From: Cryobacterium zongtaii
Lineage (GTDB): Bacteria; Actinomycetota; Actinomycetes; Actinomycetales; Microbacteriaceae
Direction: 5' to 3'
Length of the DNA: 64,000 nucleotides
Assembly (NCBI RefSeq): GCF_002909375.1
Contig: NZ_PPXD01000005.1
Location: 124,001-188,000, forward strand
Shown here: one piece after another, positions 33,101 through 41,068 of the stretch
Layout of the letters: every line of letters starts with the position of its first letter
Position numbering within the stretch: position 1 is the stretch's first letter
Made by a program: the position numbers and the translations under genes
The notes under the pieces: generated by a model
Database searches by the model: none
What the model was told of the DNA's origin: nothing
Seen by the model: the letters and a program-made list of their open reading frames with translations, nothing else

Positions 33101-33547
33101 CGCGATGATCTGGTCCTGCTCGCCGCCGGTGAGCAGGGTCGGGCTGGTGCGGCCGGCCGCCACCTCGGCGTCCCGCACGATCTGGAAGGCCACGGAGTTC
33201 ATGGTGCGAGCCAGCGGGCCGTTGGTGGGCACCCTGAGGCGCAGGGCCAGCCTGTCTCGAAGCACGGTGGCGCCGGTGCGGGTGGGCACCAGCACCAGCA
33301 CTTCGCTGGGCGAGATTCCGTGGGTCAGCACCCTGTCGGCGACGAACTCGACGAGGGTGTGGGTCTTGCCAGAGCCCGGGGCGCCGATCACGGCGGCCGA
33401 CCTGTCCAGGCCCAGGCGCAGGACGGCCTCCTGGGAGGCATCCAGGCCGAGGGTACGGCCTGGCACATCCGGTTCGGCCGACCACGCCGGTGTCTCAGCA
33501 GCGTCGGAGACGGCGGGATCGTCGAGCAGTTCGGACACCGGGTTCAT
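30191..33547 (-). CDS. adnA: AdnA-like helicase-nuclease subunit with degenerate motor
   Basis: An 1118-residue partner of AdnB. Motif I is intact (IGAPGSGKTHT), but motif II reads VLDDAQEA, with Asp where the catalytic Glu normally stands. Motif III is FGDPDLSTGSFRGA with Gln replaced, and motif VI is hardly recognisable. The motor is therefore probably weak or structural, consistent with the AdnB motor driving translocation in mycobacteria. The RecB-like nuclease keeps LGTIIHKV, VIVDLKTGKGD and QLGAYQLA. Cysteines for an iron-sulfur cluster are FETCPLHW and HCLNPRSYGSC, where the expected middle cysteine is proline. ATG 33547 is chosen. The frame opens further upstream only as a shadow of DUF3107. 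Confidence 0.87.
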   Translation of the reverse strand: MNPVSELLDDPAVSDAAETPAWSAEPDVPGRTLGLDASQEAVLRLGLDRSAAVIGAPGSGKTHTLVEFVADRVLTHGISPSEVLVLVPTRTGATVLRDRLALRLRVPTNGPLARTMNSVAFQIVRDAEVAAGRTSPTLLTGGEQDQIIAEILAGDIASGTGPSWPSPLDAEVRSLRGFRTELRDLMMRAVEYGVTPARLAALAAGNDRPEWAAAAAFIDDYQDIKDQSRPGQFDSTELVQFAAAIVHDAPRLPARPAGTAGPTTLAAVTPNNPLGPLGALKLIVLDDAQEATESTLALLAQFAARGVTIVAFGDPDLSTGSFRGAHPDALGRLGHYLRLPDVATLTLDTVYRHGTELRAVIREFTGRIGAAAAGTQRAAGSAELAPTTTETAAAPTAVQTVVTASPADQLAVIARRLRERHVLDGLPWGRMAVIVRTGALVPALSKGLAALEVPTQVAAAQTALRDEPAVRAFVLALDITLGRRPLDADAAVDLLRGPLGGLDPITLRRLRAALRQQELSHEELTADGARSADDLLVEVFHSPALLERIDNRTARRAASCAKNLRQTRTAYDAGATIEELLWGLWQRSGLAPAWAEQSTGTGIDADEANHNLDAVVALFSAAQRFVERTPAAPPVLFVEHLVDTDVPEDTLAPRALAESVLVSTPSGTIGRDFDLVVLAGVQENVWPDLRIRGSLLGAGDLALLAAGETPDPAGARTSVLHDELRMFAQGASRSTTELLVTAVDNDENQPSAFLRLLPQPDPAPLARYPLSLRGLVGRLRRDLTQTLRPRLQPAVGSEADPVAALPAVLPARATDAAATLARLAGEKVPGASPDDWYGLRPASTVRPLNDPEAGDGPVRVSPSRMSAFETCPLHWLIGQIGGGDSSTAANLGTIIHKVMEDATDPARTPDPAGITADALWAGVEARWDELVFDADWQSRVQKTQARELTDRLAAYLGDGARDGTRLLSAEGRFALELDGAVLSGTIDRVERLPDGRAVIVDLKTGKGDPTSDTGVAEHPQLGAYQLAFSAGVIDGLEPGMELAGARLLIVSSGTQKQNYRNPTQPAFSPDELAAFTTRVTDDAAGMGGATFVAEIADHCLNPRSYGSCRIHVIKQVSS

Positions 33548-33646
33548 CACGGTCCAACGGTAACGGGTTGCGCCGACAGTGAACGTGGCGGGCCGAGCAT
33601 GGGGCATGTCGTAATCTGAGCGGGTAGGCAACCGAAAGGCGCATCC

Positions 33647-33871
33647 GTGGACATTCGCATTGGCATTTTCAACTCCCCCCGGGAGATCAGCTTCGAGACG
33701 GCGCAGCCCGCCAACGAGATCGAGGAGACCGTCGCGGCCGCCCTCGCGGGGCAGACCGGGTACCTCAAGCTCAGTGACAAGAAGGGGCACGTGTACATCG
33801 TCCCCACCATCGGCCTCGCCTACGTCGAGCTGGGCTCTGAGTCCTCCCGCCGCGTCGGCTTCGTAGCCTAA
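33647..33871 (+). CDS. DUF3107 domain-containing protein
   Basis: A 74-residue actinobacterial protein of unknown function (related, from memory, to TB9.4/Rv3208A). It has the family pattern DIRIGIFNSPREI at the N terminus and LKLSDKKGHVYIVP in the middle. The GTG start at 33647 has AAAGG nine bases upstream. It is divergent from adnA with about 100 bases between, and a small membrane protein gene follows eight bases later on the same strand. The same grouping with adnAB occurs in mycobacteria, but no role is known. Confidence 0.88.
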   Translation: MDIRIGIFNSPREISFETAQPANEIEETVAAALAGQTGYLKLSDKKGHVYIVPTIGLAYVELGSESSRRVGFVA

Positions 33872-33878
33872 ACCTGCG

Positions 33879-34181
33879 ATGGAGCTCCTGTTCGTCGCCC
33901 TCGGCGGCGCGCTGCTCGGGCTGGCGGCTCGGTACGCCCTGCCCCGTCGCCTCACGCACGGTTCCGTGTTGGTGCCGGCGGTGGGTACCGGTGTCGCGTC
34001 GCTGGTCTGGGTCGTGCTGACCTGGCTCGGCTGGGCGTGGGACGGCGGCTGGATCTGGTGGGTGTCCTTCGTGGTCGCTGCCATCGCCGCCGTCGTGGTG
34101 GATGTGGTTCTGGGCCGTCGCCGCGAGGCCGCGGACCTGGCGATGCTGCACAGGATCAGCAGGACCGGGCTGCCGGCGTAA
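33879..34181 (+). CDS. Small membrane protein of unknown function
   Basis: A 100-residue protein with about three hydrophobic helices (residues 1-18, 28-50 and 55-78) and a basic, charged C-terminal tail. The aromatic cluster WLGWAWDGGWIWW lies between helices two and three. I do not recognise a family. It starts eight bases after DUF3107 and shares its transcript. A strong terminator follows the stop codon. Confidence 0.75.
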   Translation: MELLFVALGGALLGLAARYALPRRLTHGSVLVPAVGTGVASLVWVVLTWLGWAWDGGWIWWVSFVVAAIAAVVVDVVLGRRREAADLAMLHRISRTGLPA

Positions 34182-34192
34182 CGTCAGCTGAC

Positions 34193-34228
34193 GAAAAGAC
34201 CCTCATCGATCTCGATGAGGGTCTTTTC
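34193..34228. terminator. Strong bidirectional terminator
   Basis: Arms 34193-34209 and 34212-34228 are perfectly complementary over 17 bases with a minimal loop. They end in TTTTC on the plus strand and carry a matching A-run on the other side. It lies between the small membrane protein and the convergent ferritin-like gene. Confidence 0.85.
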
Positions 34229-34247
34229 GCATGGCCGCGAGCGGATG

Positions 34248-34949
34248 TCACGCGGTGAGGCCGAGGCCGTCCATCCGGCGGGTATGCGCGGCGATCAGCT
34301 CGGTGAAGACAGGTTCGATGCGGGAGTCCTGCGTCACCGCCATGGCCGATCGTGCCACGAGCAGGGTGTCGCCGACCAGGCGTCGACCCCACAGTGCCAG
34401 GCGGGATTCGAGCGCCGGCTGCGCGGCGATGGCCGCGGCTAGCTCGTGCACCAGGACGTCGGCACCGCCGTGCTCGCCGAGCAAGTGGGCGATGCGCGGG
34501 CCGACATCGCCGGGCAACGCGTCGGAGAGCCTGATGAAGAAGTCGTCGAGCAGGCCACCGGTCAGGTAGCAGCTGAGCAGCAGCTCCTGCCAGTCCTCGC
34601 CCGCGGTGATCGCGCGAAAGTTATCCAGTGCGGGAACGAACGGGCCCATCACACTGGCCGGTTCACCATCACGACGGCGGATCTCCTCGATGAGTCCGTG
34701 GTGCTTCGACAGCGCACGCCCGGCGGCCAGGCTCAGGCCCTCCTTGGCGGCGAGGGTGGGCGCCGTGATGACCGCCGTCGACAGGCTCTCGAACATGCCC
34801 AGTTCGAAATAGGCGGCCTGCCCGAGGTAGGTGAGCAGGTCCGGCACCAGTTCGGTGATGTCCACCTTCGTGGTGGCGCGCCGGTCGCCCCGGGCCGACA
34901 GCCGCGGCGTCTCTGCCCGTTTCGGGCGTTCACCTAACCAGGAGATCAC
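34248..34949 (-). CDS. Ferritin-like fold-containing protein
   Basis: A 233-residue mainly helical protein of the ferritin-like superfamily found in actinobacteria. The first 30 residues are basic, and the helices begin with LLTYLGQAAYFELGMFESLS and include RALSKHHGLIEEI, with plausible metal-binding Glu and His residues. I recall a similar protein (Rv3210c) beside the RNA helicase RhlE. GTG 34949 is chosen because TATGCT (34956-34961 on the minus strand) stands six bases upstream, whereas the frame extending to 35036 has no such signal. It is divergent from the DEAD-box helicase. Metal binding and activity are unproven. Confidence 0.7.
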   Translation of the reverse strand: MISWLGERPKRAETPRLSARGDRRATTKVDITELVPDLLTYLGQAAYFELGMFESLSTAVITAPTLAAKEGLSLAAGRALSKHHGLIEEIRRRDGEPASVMGPFVPALDNFRAITAGEDWQELLLSCYLTGGLLDDFFIRLSDALPGDVGPRIAHLLGEHGGADVLVHELAAAIAAQPALESRLALWGRRLVGDTLLVARSAMAVTQDSRIEPVFTELIAAHTRRMDGLGLTA

Positions 34950-35132
34950 TTGCCAAGCATAGGTCCACGTCCCCGGCTTCGTTGCGAATAACGTGCCAGG
35001 TGCGGTGCGCCCACGGGCTGTTGCCCAGGGCCGCACTATAGTCTGGTGTCATTCACCGGCGCAGGATCGGTGGACTTGCGCCTGAGGCAAAGACGGGCGC
35101 ATCCCGCTTCGAGCTAGACAGGCAACCATAAC
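34950..35132 (+). promoter_or_regulatory. Divergent promoter region and leader of the DEAD-box helicase
   Basis: TATAGT (35037-35042) is the best -10 candidate for the helicase and would give a leader of about 85 bases, one of the longer ones here. A small GGCGCA/TGCGCC hairpin lies in that leader. No good -35 box is visible. Long leaders on DEAD-box genes often carry temperature control, which is only a suggestion. Confidence 0.3.
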
Positions 35133-36623
35133 GTGACCTTTTCCGAACTCAATATCGACCAGGACATGGTCGAGGCTCTCGCCGCCAAGGGCATCCTCGA
35201 ACCGTTCCCCATCCAGACCCAGACGATCCCCCTCGCCCTCAGCGGCCAGGACATCATCGGCCAGGCCAAGACCGGCACCGGCAAGACCCTGGGCTTCGGT
35301 CTGCCGCTGATCCAGCGTCTCGGCCTCAACCCCGAGCCCGGTGTGCAGGCGCTCGTCGTCGTGCCCACCCGCGAGCTGTGCGTCCAGGTCAGTGAAGACC
35401 TCGAACTCGCCGCGAGCAACCGTGGCACCACCATCGTCTCCATTTACGGCGGCAAGGCCTACGAGGGCCAGATCGAGCAGCTCAAGGCCGGAGCGCAGAT
35501 CGTCGTCGGCACCCCCGGGCGTCTGCTCGACCTCGCCAGCCAGCGCCTGCTCAGCCTCGCCAACGTGCGCGAGATGGTGCTCGACGAGGCCGACAAGATG
35601 CTCGACCTCGGCTTCCTCGCCGACATCGAGAAGCTGTTCTCGCAGACGCCGTCCACCCGCCACACGATGCTGTTCTCGGCCACCATGCCGGGCCCGATCG
35701 TGGCGCTGGCCCGCCGGTTCATGACCAAGCCCATCCACATCCGCGCGAGCGACCCCGACGAGGGCCTCATGCAGGCCAACATCGAGCACCTCGTGTACCG
35801 CGCGCACAACATGGACAAGGACGAGGTCATCGGCCGCATCCTGATGGCAGAGGGCCGCGGCAAGACCGTGATCTTCACCCGCACCAAGCGTGCCGCCGCC
35901 AAGCTCGTCGAAGAACTCGGCGACCGTGGCTTCAACGCCACCGCCGTGCACGGCGACCTCAACCAGGAGCAGCGCGAGCGCGCCATGGCGTCGTTCAAGG
36001 CCGGCAAGAAAGACATCCTGATCGCCACGGATGTCGCCGCGCGCGGCATCGACGTCGACGATGTCACCCACGTGATCAACCACACGATCCCCGAGGACGA
36101 GAAGGCCTACCTGCACCGCGTGGGTCGCACCGGCCGCGCCGGCAAGACCGGCATCGCCGTCACCTTCGTGGACTGGGACGACATGCCCAAGTGGACCCTG
36201 ATCAACAAGGCCCTCGACTTCGGCACCCCGGAGCCGCAGGAAACCTACTCTTCGTCGCCGCACCTCTACACCGACCTGAAGATCCCCGCCGGGTCGAAGG
36301 GCCGCCTGCGTGCGACCCCGATCAAGGAGGCCGTCGCCGGCGCACCCGCCGGACGCGACTCCGGTCGTGGCGGCCGCAGCGACAGCCGTTCCGGTGGTCG
36401 CTCTGACGGTCGCTCCGCCGATCGCTCTGGTTCGGGTCGCTCCGCGGACCAGGCTCCCCGCACCCGCGTGCGCGTGAGCTCGACCACAAACCCGGATGCC
36501 CCCGCCGCCACCCCGGCGGCCGGCACCCACGACGGTGGCGGCTCAGAGCACCACGACGGCAACAGTGCGCCGCGTCGCCGCAGCCGCACCCGCCGCCGCT
36601 CCCCGCAGGCGCCCACCGCATAG
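35133..36623 (+). CDS. DEAD-box ATP-dependent RNA helicase
   Basis: A 496-residue RNA helicase. The N-terminal Q motif region EPFPIQTQTIP is followed by AKTGTGKTLGF (I), PTRELCVQV (Ia), TPGRLLDLA (Ib), VLDEADKMLD (II) and LFSATMP (III). In the second lobe are TDVAARGIDVDDV (V) and HRVGRTGRAGKTG (VI). The last 100 residues are a disordered Arg/Ser/Gly-rich tail that should bind RNA. It resembles RhlE/CshA-type enzymes that unwind structured RNA, often in the cold. Start GTG 35133 has no strong ribosome-binding site. A terminator hairpin follows the gene. Confidence 0.9.
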   Translation: MTFSELNIDQDMVEALAAKGILEPFPIQTQTIPLALSGQDIIGQAKTGTGKTLGFGLPLIQRLGLNPEPGVQALVVVPTRELCVQVSEDLELAASNRGTTIVSIYGGKAYEGQIEQLKAGAQIVVGTPGRLLDLASQRLLSLANVREMVLDEADKMLDLGFLADIEKLFSQTPSTRHTMLFSATMPGPIVALARRFMTKPIHIRASDPDEGLMQANIEHLVYRAHNMDKDEVIGRILMAEGRGKTVIFTRTKRAAAKLVEELGDRGFNATAVHGDLNQEQRERAMASFKAGKKDILIATDVAARGIDVDDVTHVINHTIPEDEKAYLHRVGRTGRAGKTGIAVTFVDWDDMPKWTLINKALDFGTPEPQETYSSSPHLYTDLKIPAGSKGRLRATPIKEAVAGAPAGRDSGRGGRSDSRSGGRSDGRSADRSGSGRSADQAPRTRVRVSSTTNPDAPAATPAAGTHDGGGSEHHDGNSAPRRRSRTRRRSPQAPTA

Positions 36624-36649
36624 CGGGCTCTGCACACCGACTTGCCGCT

Positions 36650-36683
36650 AACGGCCCCTTGACATCCCGTCAAGGGGCCGTTT
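36650..36683 (+). terminator. Rho-independent terminator of the DEAD-box gene
   Basis: Arms 36650-36663 and 36669-36683 form a stem of about 14 base pairs with a five-base loop, followed by TTTGCTT. It lies about 30 bases past the helicase stop. Confidence 0.8.
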
Positions 36684-36716
36684 GCTTCATCTCGGCGACG
36701 GATGCGGTGCCGACTG

Positions 36717-36768
36717 GCCAGTTGAGGCCTCCTGGGCGTCGCGGACCGGGCACGAACTGGCATGTCAC
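36717..36768. repeat. Second copy of a dispersed intergenic sequence
   Basis: CCAGTTGAGGCCTCCTGG followed, after a variable middle, by AACTGGCATGTCACC matches the sequence at about 6500-6555 (CCAGTTGAGGCCCCCTGG ... AACTGTCATGTCAC). In both places it stands downstream of genes in an intergenic gap. Confidence 0.5.
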
Positions 36769-36802
36769 CAGATCGCCGACGTGATGGGCCGGGCGGGCGA
36801 GC

Positions 36803-37675
36803 TCAGGCGGGGAACACCGGCTCAGAGCCGCGGCCCTCGGCGATAAGGCGCTCGAGCACCTCGGGAGTGGTGGTGTTCTCGCCGAGCCGGTTGGGCTTGC
36901 CCTCACCGTGGTAATCGCTGGAGCCGGTGACGGCCAGGCCGTACTTCACGGCGAGCATGGTCAGCCGGGCGGTGGCCTCCGGCTTGTTCTCGCGGTGCCG
37001 AAGCTCCAGACCGAACAGGCCGGCATCCACCAGGGCCGCCAGCCGGCTCTCTGCCATCACGTCGGCGACGCCGCGGGTGGCCGGATGCGCGATCACGGGC
37101 ACTCCCCCGGCCGCACGCACCAGGGCCACCGCACGCAACGGATCCGGGGCGTAGTGCGGCTGGAAATAGCCCGCCTCCCAGTGCAGGATCCCGGCGAACG
37201 CCTCACTGCGGGTGAGAGCGAGCCCGTTGGCGACCAGGGCGTCGGCGATGTGCGGACGGCCAACGGTGCCGCCCGTGGTGGTCTGGGCGAGAACGTCGTC
37301 CCAGGTCAGCTCGTAGTCGGCGCCGATGCGGGCCACCATCTGCTCGGCACGGGTGAGCCGGGCCTTACGGATGTGCGCCGTCTCGGCGACGATCCCGGCA
37401 TCGGACGGGTCGAAGAGATAGGCCAGCAGGTGGATGCTGGTGTGGCCGACGCGGGTGCTGAACTCCATCCCGGGGATCAGGGTGATGCCTGCGGTCCGAG
37501 CGGCGATCGAGGCCTCCGACCAACCCGCCGTGGAGTCGTGGTCGGTGATCGCCACGGTGCCCAGGCCCGCGGCCGCGGCGGCGCGCACGAGCTGTGAAGG
37601 TGTCTCGGTGCCGTCGGAGACGCTGGAGTGGGTATGTAGGTCGATCGGACCCGTGGAACGCCGTTCGACTGCCAT
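36803..37675 (-). CDS. PHP-domain phosphoesterase
   Basis: A 290-residue metal-dependent phosphoesterase. The metal-binding motifs are DLHTHSSVSDG (residues 12-22), ITDHDST, GMEFST, the histidine in VIAHPATRG and SSDYHGEGKPN near the C terminus. The arrangement matches stand-alone PHP enzymes such as 3',5'-nucleotide bisphosphatase/AMP phosphatase or RNase AM rather than polymerase-associated domains. TAGCAT (37682-37687 on the minus strand) lies six bases before the ATG, although GGGGGA also precedes it. It is divergent from the EEP-family membrane protein, with about 55 bases between. Confidence 0.87.
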   Translation of the reverse strand: MAVERRSTGPIDLHTHSSVSDGTETPSQLVRAAAAAGLGTVAITDHDSTAGWSEASIAARTAGITLIPGMEFSTRVGHTSIHLLAYLFDPSDAGIVAETAHIRKARLTRAEQMVARIGADYELTWDDVLAQTTTGGTVGRPHIADALVANGLALTRSEAFAGILHWEAGYFQPHYAPDPLRAVALVRAAGGVPVIAHPATRGVADVMAESRLAALVDAGLFGLELRHRENKPEATARLTMLAVKYGLAVTGSSDYHGEGKPNRLGENTTTPEVLERLIAEGRGSEPVFPA

Positions 37676-37730
37676 TCCCCCATGCTAGTTGGCGCGGGAA
37701 TACAGCTTGGTCGCCTACAGTGACTCATCT

Positions 37731-38789
37731 ATGCTCTCCACGCTCATTCGCACCATCGTCGTGCTCGCAACCCTGGCCTTCCTCACCGTGCTGGCCTGGC
37801 CCGCGATCGCCGGGCTGCAGAACTCCTGGGTCATCGCGCACGCCGTGTCCTTCCGCGGCCTCGCCGTGGCGGTGGCCATCGCCCTGCTGGCACTGCTGGC
37901 AATCCTGCTGCTCCTTGTACGGCCGCTGCGCGCCACCACGGCTCTGTTGATGGTGCTGCTGGTAACTTTCGGCGCCGTCAACTCCGGCATCCTGCTGCAC
38001 CGCGGTCTGGGCTCGGATGCGGCGGCGGCCCTTGCGGCGGAGCCCGCCGACGCCGCGGTCACGGTGCTGAGCTGGAACACCCTCGGCGACGCCCCCGGCG
38101 CCGCGGCCATCGCCGACCTCGCCCTCGCCGAGGAGGCCGACGTGCTCACCCTCCCCGAGACGACCGAGGAAACCGGTGTGCTCATCGCCGAGGCCATGCG
38201 TGCCGCCGGCCGGCCGATGTGGGTGCACACCGTCTCCTTCGACCTCATTTCCAAGGCACGGTCGACGACCCTGCTGATCAGCCCGGACCTCGGCGACTAC
38301 ACGGTCACCTCGGCCGCGGGCTCCGGCCCGCCCGGCAACACCAACGTGCTTCCCACCGTCATCGCGGAGCCCGTGGACGGCGCCGGCCCGACGATCATCG
38401 CCGTGCACGCCGTCGCCCCGATCCGTTGGGAAATGGCCAACTGGAGATCCGACCTGGACTGGTTGGCCGAGCAGTGCAGCGGCGGGTCCTCCGGCGACGA
38501 CGGCGTGATCATGGCCGGCGACTTCAACGCCACGATCGACCACTTCGCCGGGCGGGCCACCTCCGACGGCGCCGTTCTCGGCGACTGCCGGGATGCCGCA
38601 GCAGCCACCGGTTCCGGCGGGGTGGGCACCTGGCCTGCCTGGGCGCCCGCCCTGCTCGGGGCCCCCATCGACCACGTCCTGGCCACGCCAGACTGGCAGG
38701 TCGAGCGGATGCGCGTGATCGGTACCGAGGACACCGCCGGCAGCGACCACCGTCCCGTCGTGGCCACGCTGTCCCCCGCCACCGAATAG
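37731..38789 (+). CDS. Endonuclease/exonuclease/phosphatase-family membrane protein
   Basis: A 352-residue protein with three hydrophobic segments in the first 100 residues and an extracytoplasmic EEP catalytic domain after them. The domain shows VLSWNTLGD (metal-binding Asn), LTLPETTEE (Glu), MAGDFNATIDHF (Asp-x-Asn) and SDHRPVVATL (Asp-His) in the usual order. These enzymes cleave phosphodiesters or phosphate esters of nucleic acids, lipids or inositols. The target here is unknown. ATG 37731 gives a proper first helix. TACAGT (37716-37721) lies nine bases upstream. The frame from 37689 is less likely. Confidence 0.83.
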   Translation: MLSTLIRTIVVLATLAFLTVLAWPAIAGLQNSWVIAHAVSFRGLAVAVAIALLALLAILLLLVRPLRATTALLMVLLVTFGAVNSGILLHRGLGSDAAAALAAEPADAAVTVLSWNTLGDAPGAAAIADLALAEEADVLTLPETTEETGVLIAEAMRAAGRPMWVHTVSFDLISKARSTTLLISPDLGDYTVTSAAGSGPPGNTNVLPTVIAEPVDGAGPTIIAVHAVAPIRWEMANWRSDLDWLAEQCSGGSSGDDGVIMAGDFNATIDHFAGRATSDGAVLGDCRDAAAATGSGGVGTWPAWAPALLGAPIDHVLATPDWQVERMRVIGTEDTAGSDHRPVVATLSPATE

Positions 38790-38831
38790 GCAACCGGCGA
38801 GCTCCAAGCCGACGAGTGGGACAATGGAGGA

Positions 38832-40388
38832 ATGGCTGACTCCACCGACACCGCACCCGCACCCACCCCGGCCGCTCCTGCCGCCCGCTCGAACGAGAAC
38901 CGCTCGACCACCCCGGGCTCCGCGGGGTTCAAGGAGTACATCTCCAGCGGCTGGGCAGACCGCGCCGAAACCGTGCCGCCCGCCCGCGAGCAGGCCCCCT
39001 TCGCGGCCGCCCGGCGGGAACGCATCTCCCAGCAGTACCGCGGACACCGCCTGATCGTGCCCGCCGGGCGCCTCAAGCAGCGCGCCAACGACACCGACTA
39101 CCCGTTCCGCGCGCACTCAGCGTTCGCGCACCTCACCGGTTGGGGCAGCGACTCCGAGCCCGGCGCCGTGCTCGTGTTCGAACCGACCGCCACCGGCCAT
39201 GAGACCACCGTGTACTTCCGGGAGCGCGCCGGCCGCGACTCCGATGAGTTCTACGCCAACTCCGAGATCGGCGAGTTCTGGATCGGCCCGCGGCCCTCCA
39301 TCGCCCAGGTCGCCGGCGACCTCGGCATCACCGTGCGCGGCATCGACGGCTTCGCCGACGTGCTCCGCCGCGTCGACAGCGAAACCCTGCTCGTGCGCGA
39401 GGCCGACCCGTTCCTCACCGGCCAGGTCGACGACGCACGCCTGCGCAACGCCGCCGAGAAGATGATCACCGGAAACGGCTCTGACGCCCCGTTCAGCATC
39501 GAGATCAACCACGAACACGACGCGGATGCCGGTCTCGCCCGCGACCTGTCCGAGCTGCGGCTCGTGAAGGACGCCTACGAAATCGGCCAGATGCGCCTGG
39601 CCGTGGCGGCCACCGCCCGCGGTTTTGAGGACGTCATCCGCGACCTGCCCCGCTCCAGCACGCACCAGCGTGGTGAGCGTCTGGTCGAGGGTGTCTTCAA
39701 CACCCGCGCCAGGGCCGACGGTAACACCGTCGGCTACGACACCATCGCGGCTTCCGGCCCGCACGCCTGCATCCTGCACTGGACCCGCAACGACGGCCCG
39801 GTTCTGGCCGGCGACGTCATGCTGCTGGATGCCGGTGTCGAGGTGGACAGCTACTACACCGCCGACATCACCCGCACCCTGCCGATCGATGGTTCCTTCA
39901 CCGATGTGCAACGCCGGGTGTACGACGCCGTCCGCGAGGCCGCCGATGCCGCGTTCCTCGTGGCCCGTCCCGGCGCGATCTTCCGGGAGGTGCACGCGGC
40001 CGCGATGGCCGTGATCGCACGGCACACCGCCGACTGGGGCATGCTGCCCGTCACCGCCGAGGAGGCGCTGCAGCCGGAGAACGGCCAGCACCGCCGCTAC
40101 ATGGTGCACGGCACCAGCCACCACCTCGGCCTCGACGTGCACGACTGCGCGCAGGCCCGCCGCGACATGTACATGGACGGCGTGATCGAGGCCGGCATGG
40201 TCTTCACGATCGAGCCCGGCCTGTACTTCCAGCCCGACGACCTCACCGTGCCCGCCGAGTACCGGGGCATCGGCGTGCGCATCGAAGACGACATCCTGAT
40301 CACCGAGACCGGCGCCGAGAACCTCTCCGCCGGCATCCCCCGCGAGTCCGCCGCGGTTGAAGCCTGGATGGCGGAGCTGCAGGCCTAG
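38832..40388 (+). CDS. pepP: Aminopeptidase P family protein
   Basis: A 518-residue M24B metallopeptidase expected to release an N-terminal residue preceding proline. An N-terminal domain (about 50-220) precedes the pita-bread catalytic domain. The dinuclear metal ligands are visible as LLDAGVEVDSYYTADITR (two Asp), HGTSHHLGLDVHD (His), TIEPGLYF (Glu) and GVRIEDD (Glu). The first 45 residues are low-complexity. GACAAT lies six bases before the ATG, with GGAGG between. Its stop codon overlaps that of the convergent stress protein gene by three bases. Confidence 0.9.
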   Translation: MADSTDTAPAPTPAAPAARSNENRSTTPGSAGFKEYISSGWADRAETVPPAREQAPFAAARRERISQQYRGHRLIVPAGRLKQRANDTDYPFRAHSAFAHLTGWGSDSEPGAVLVFEPTATGHETTVYFRERAGRDSDEFYANSEIGEFWIGPRPSIAQVAGDLGITVRGIDGFADVLRRVDSETLLVREADPFLTGQVDDARLRNAAEKMITGNGSDAPFSIEINHEHDADAGLARDLSELRLVKDAYEIGQMRLAVAATARGFEDVIRDLPRSSTHQRGERLVEGVFNTRARADGNTVGYDTIAASGPHACILHWTRNDGPVLAGDVMLLDAGVEVDSYYTADITRTLPIDGSFTDVQRRVYDAVREAADAAFLVARPGAIFREVHAAAMAVIARHTADWGMLPVTAEEALQPENGQHRRYMVHGTSHHLGLDVHDCAQARRDMYMDGVIEAGMVFTIEPGLYFQPDDLTVPAEYRGIGVRIEDDILITETGAENLSAGIPRESAAVEAWMAELQA

Positions 40389-41068
40389 CCGGAGATCGGC
40401 GGCTGCGGGTCCGACGGCCCGGCCGCGGGCGGCGCCGATACCGGCGGGGCCGGCTGACCGTACGCGGGCGGCGCCGTCGGCTGGTCGCCCGCGGGGTCAC
40501 GTGGTGCGTCCACCGGCGGCAGGGGCGCGGACCTCGGCGGGTCGGACGGGTGCGGAGCGGCAGCACCGTCGGGCTCCACGTGTCCGGCCAGCAGGTTGCG
40601 GGCCTTGTTCAGCAGCTCCACGTTCACGATCACCTGGTAGTTGCCGGCGATCACCTGCATTGTCGAGGTGAAGTCTTTGCGCCGACGGTTGACGGCGTAG
40701 CTGACCAGGCCGAAGAGCATGCCGAAGCCGGCACCCATCAGCACGGCGGCGAACACGAACGGCAGGCCGGCCGCGTCAGGGGAGAAGATGAAGAAGAGCA
40801 GGCCGAAGAACACCCCGAGCCAGGCCCCCGATGCCGCGCCGGCCAGCGCCACCCGGCCCCAGGTGAGCTTGCCGGTGACACGCTCAACGGTCTTGAGGTC
40901 GTTGCCCAGGATCGAGAGCTGCTTCACCGGGAAGTCGGCCTTGGCGAGGACGTCCACGGCCAGCTGGGCCTCGTTGTAGGTCTCGTACGTCGCCACGACC
41001 TCGCCCTTGGGCAGAACGGGGTACAGCGCGGCGGCGGCACGACCGCCGAAGGGGCTCTGATTGGTCAT
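40385..41068 (-). CDS. General stress protein (GSP17M/YflT-like) with two membrane helices
   Basis: A 227-residue protein. The N-terminal domain starts VLPKGEVVATYETYNEAQLAV and continues to LSILGNDLKTVERVTGKLTWGR, the pattern of the heat-induced stress/YflT family. Two hydrophobic helices (about residues 75-98 and 103-123) follow. After FTSTMQVIAGNYQVIV comes a Pro/Ala-rich tail of about 60 residues. Function is unknown. The ATG at 41068 gives the usual family start (MTNQSPFGG), and the frame that continues upstream to 41212 does not. It diverges from the MgtE-like gene. Confidence 0.83.
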   Translation of the reverse strand: MTNQSPFGGRAAAALYPVLPKGEVVATYETYNEAQLAVDVLAKADFPVKQLSILGNDLKTVERVTGKLTWGRVALAGAASGAWLGVFFGLLFFIFSPDAAGLPFVFAAVLMGAGFGMLFGLVSYAVNRRRKDFTSTMQVIAGNYQVIVNVELLNKARNLLAGHVEPDGAAAPHPSDPPRSAPLPPVDAPRDPAGDQPTAPPAYGQPAPPVSAPPAAGPSDPQPPISG

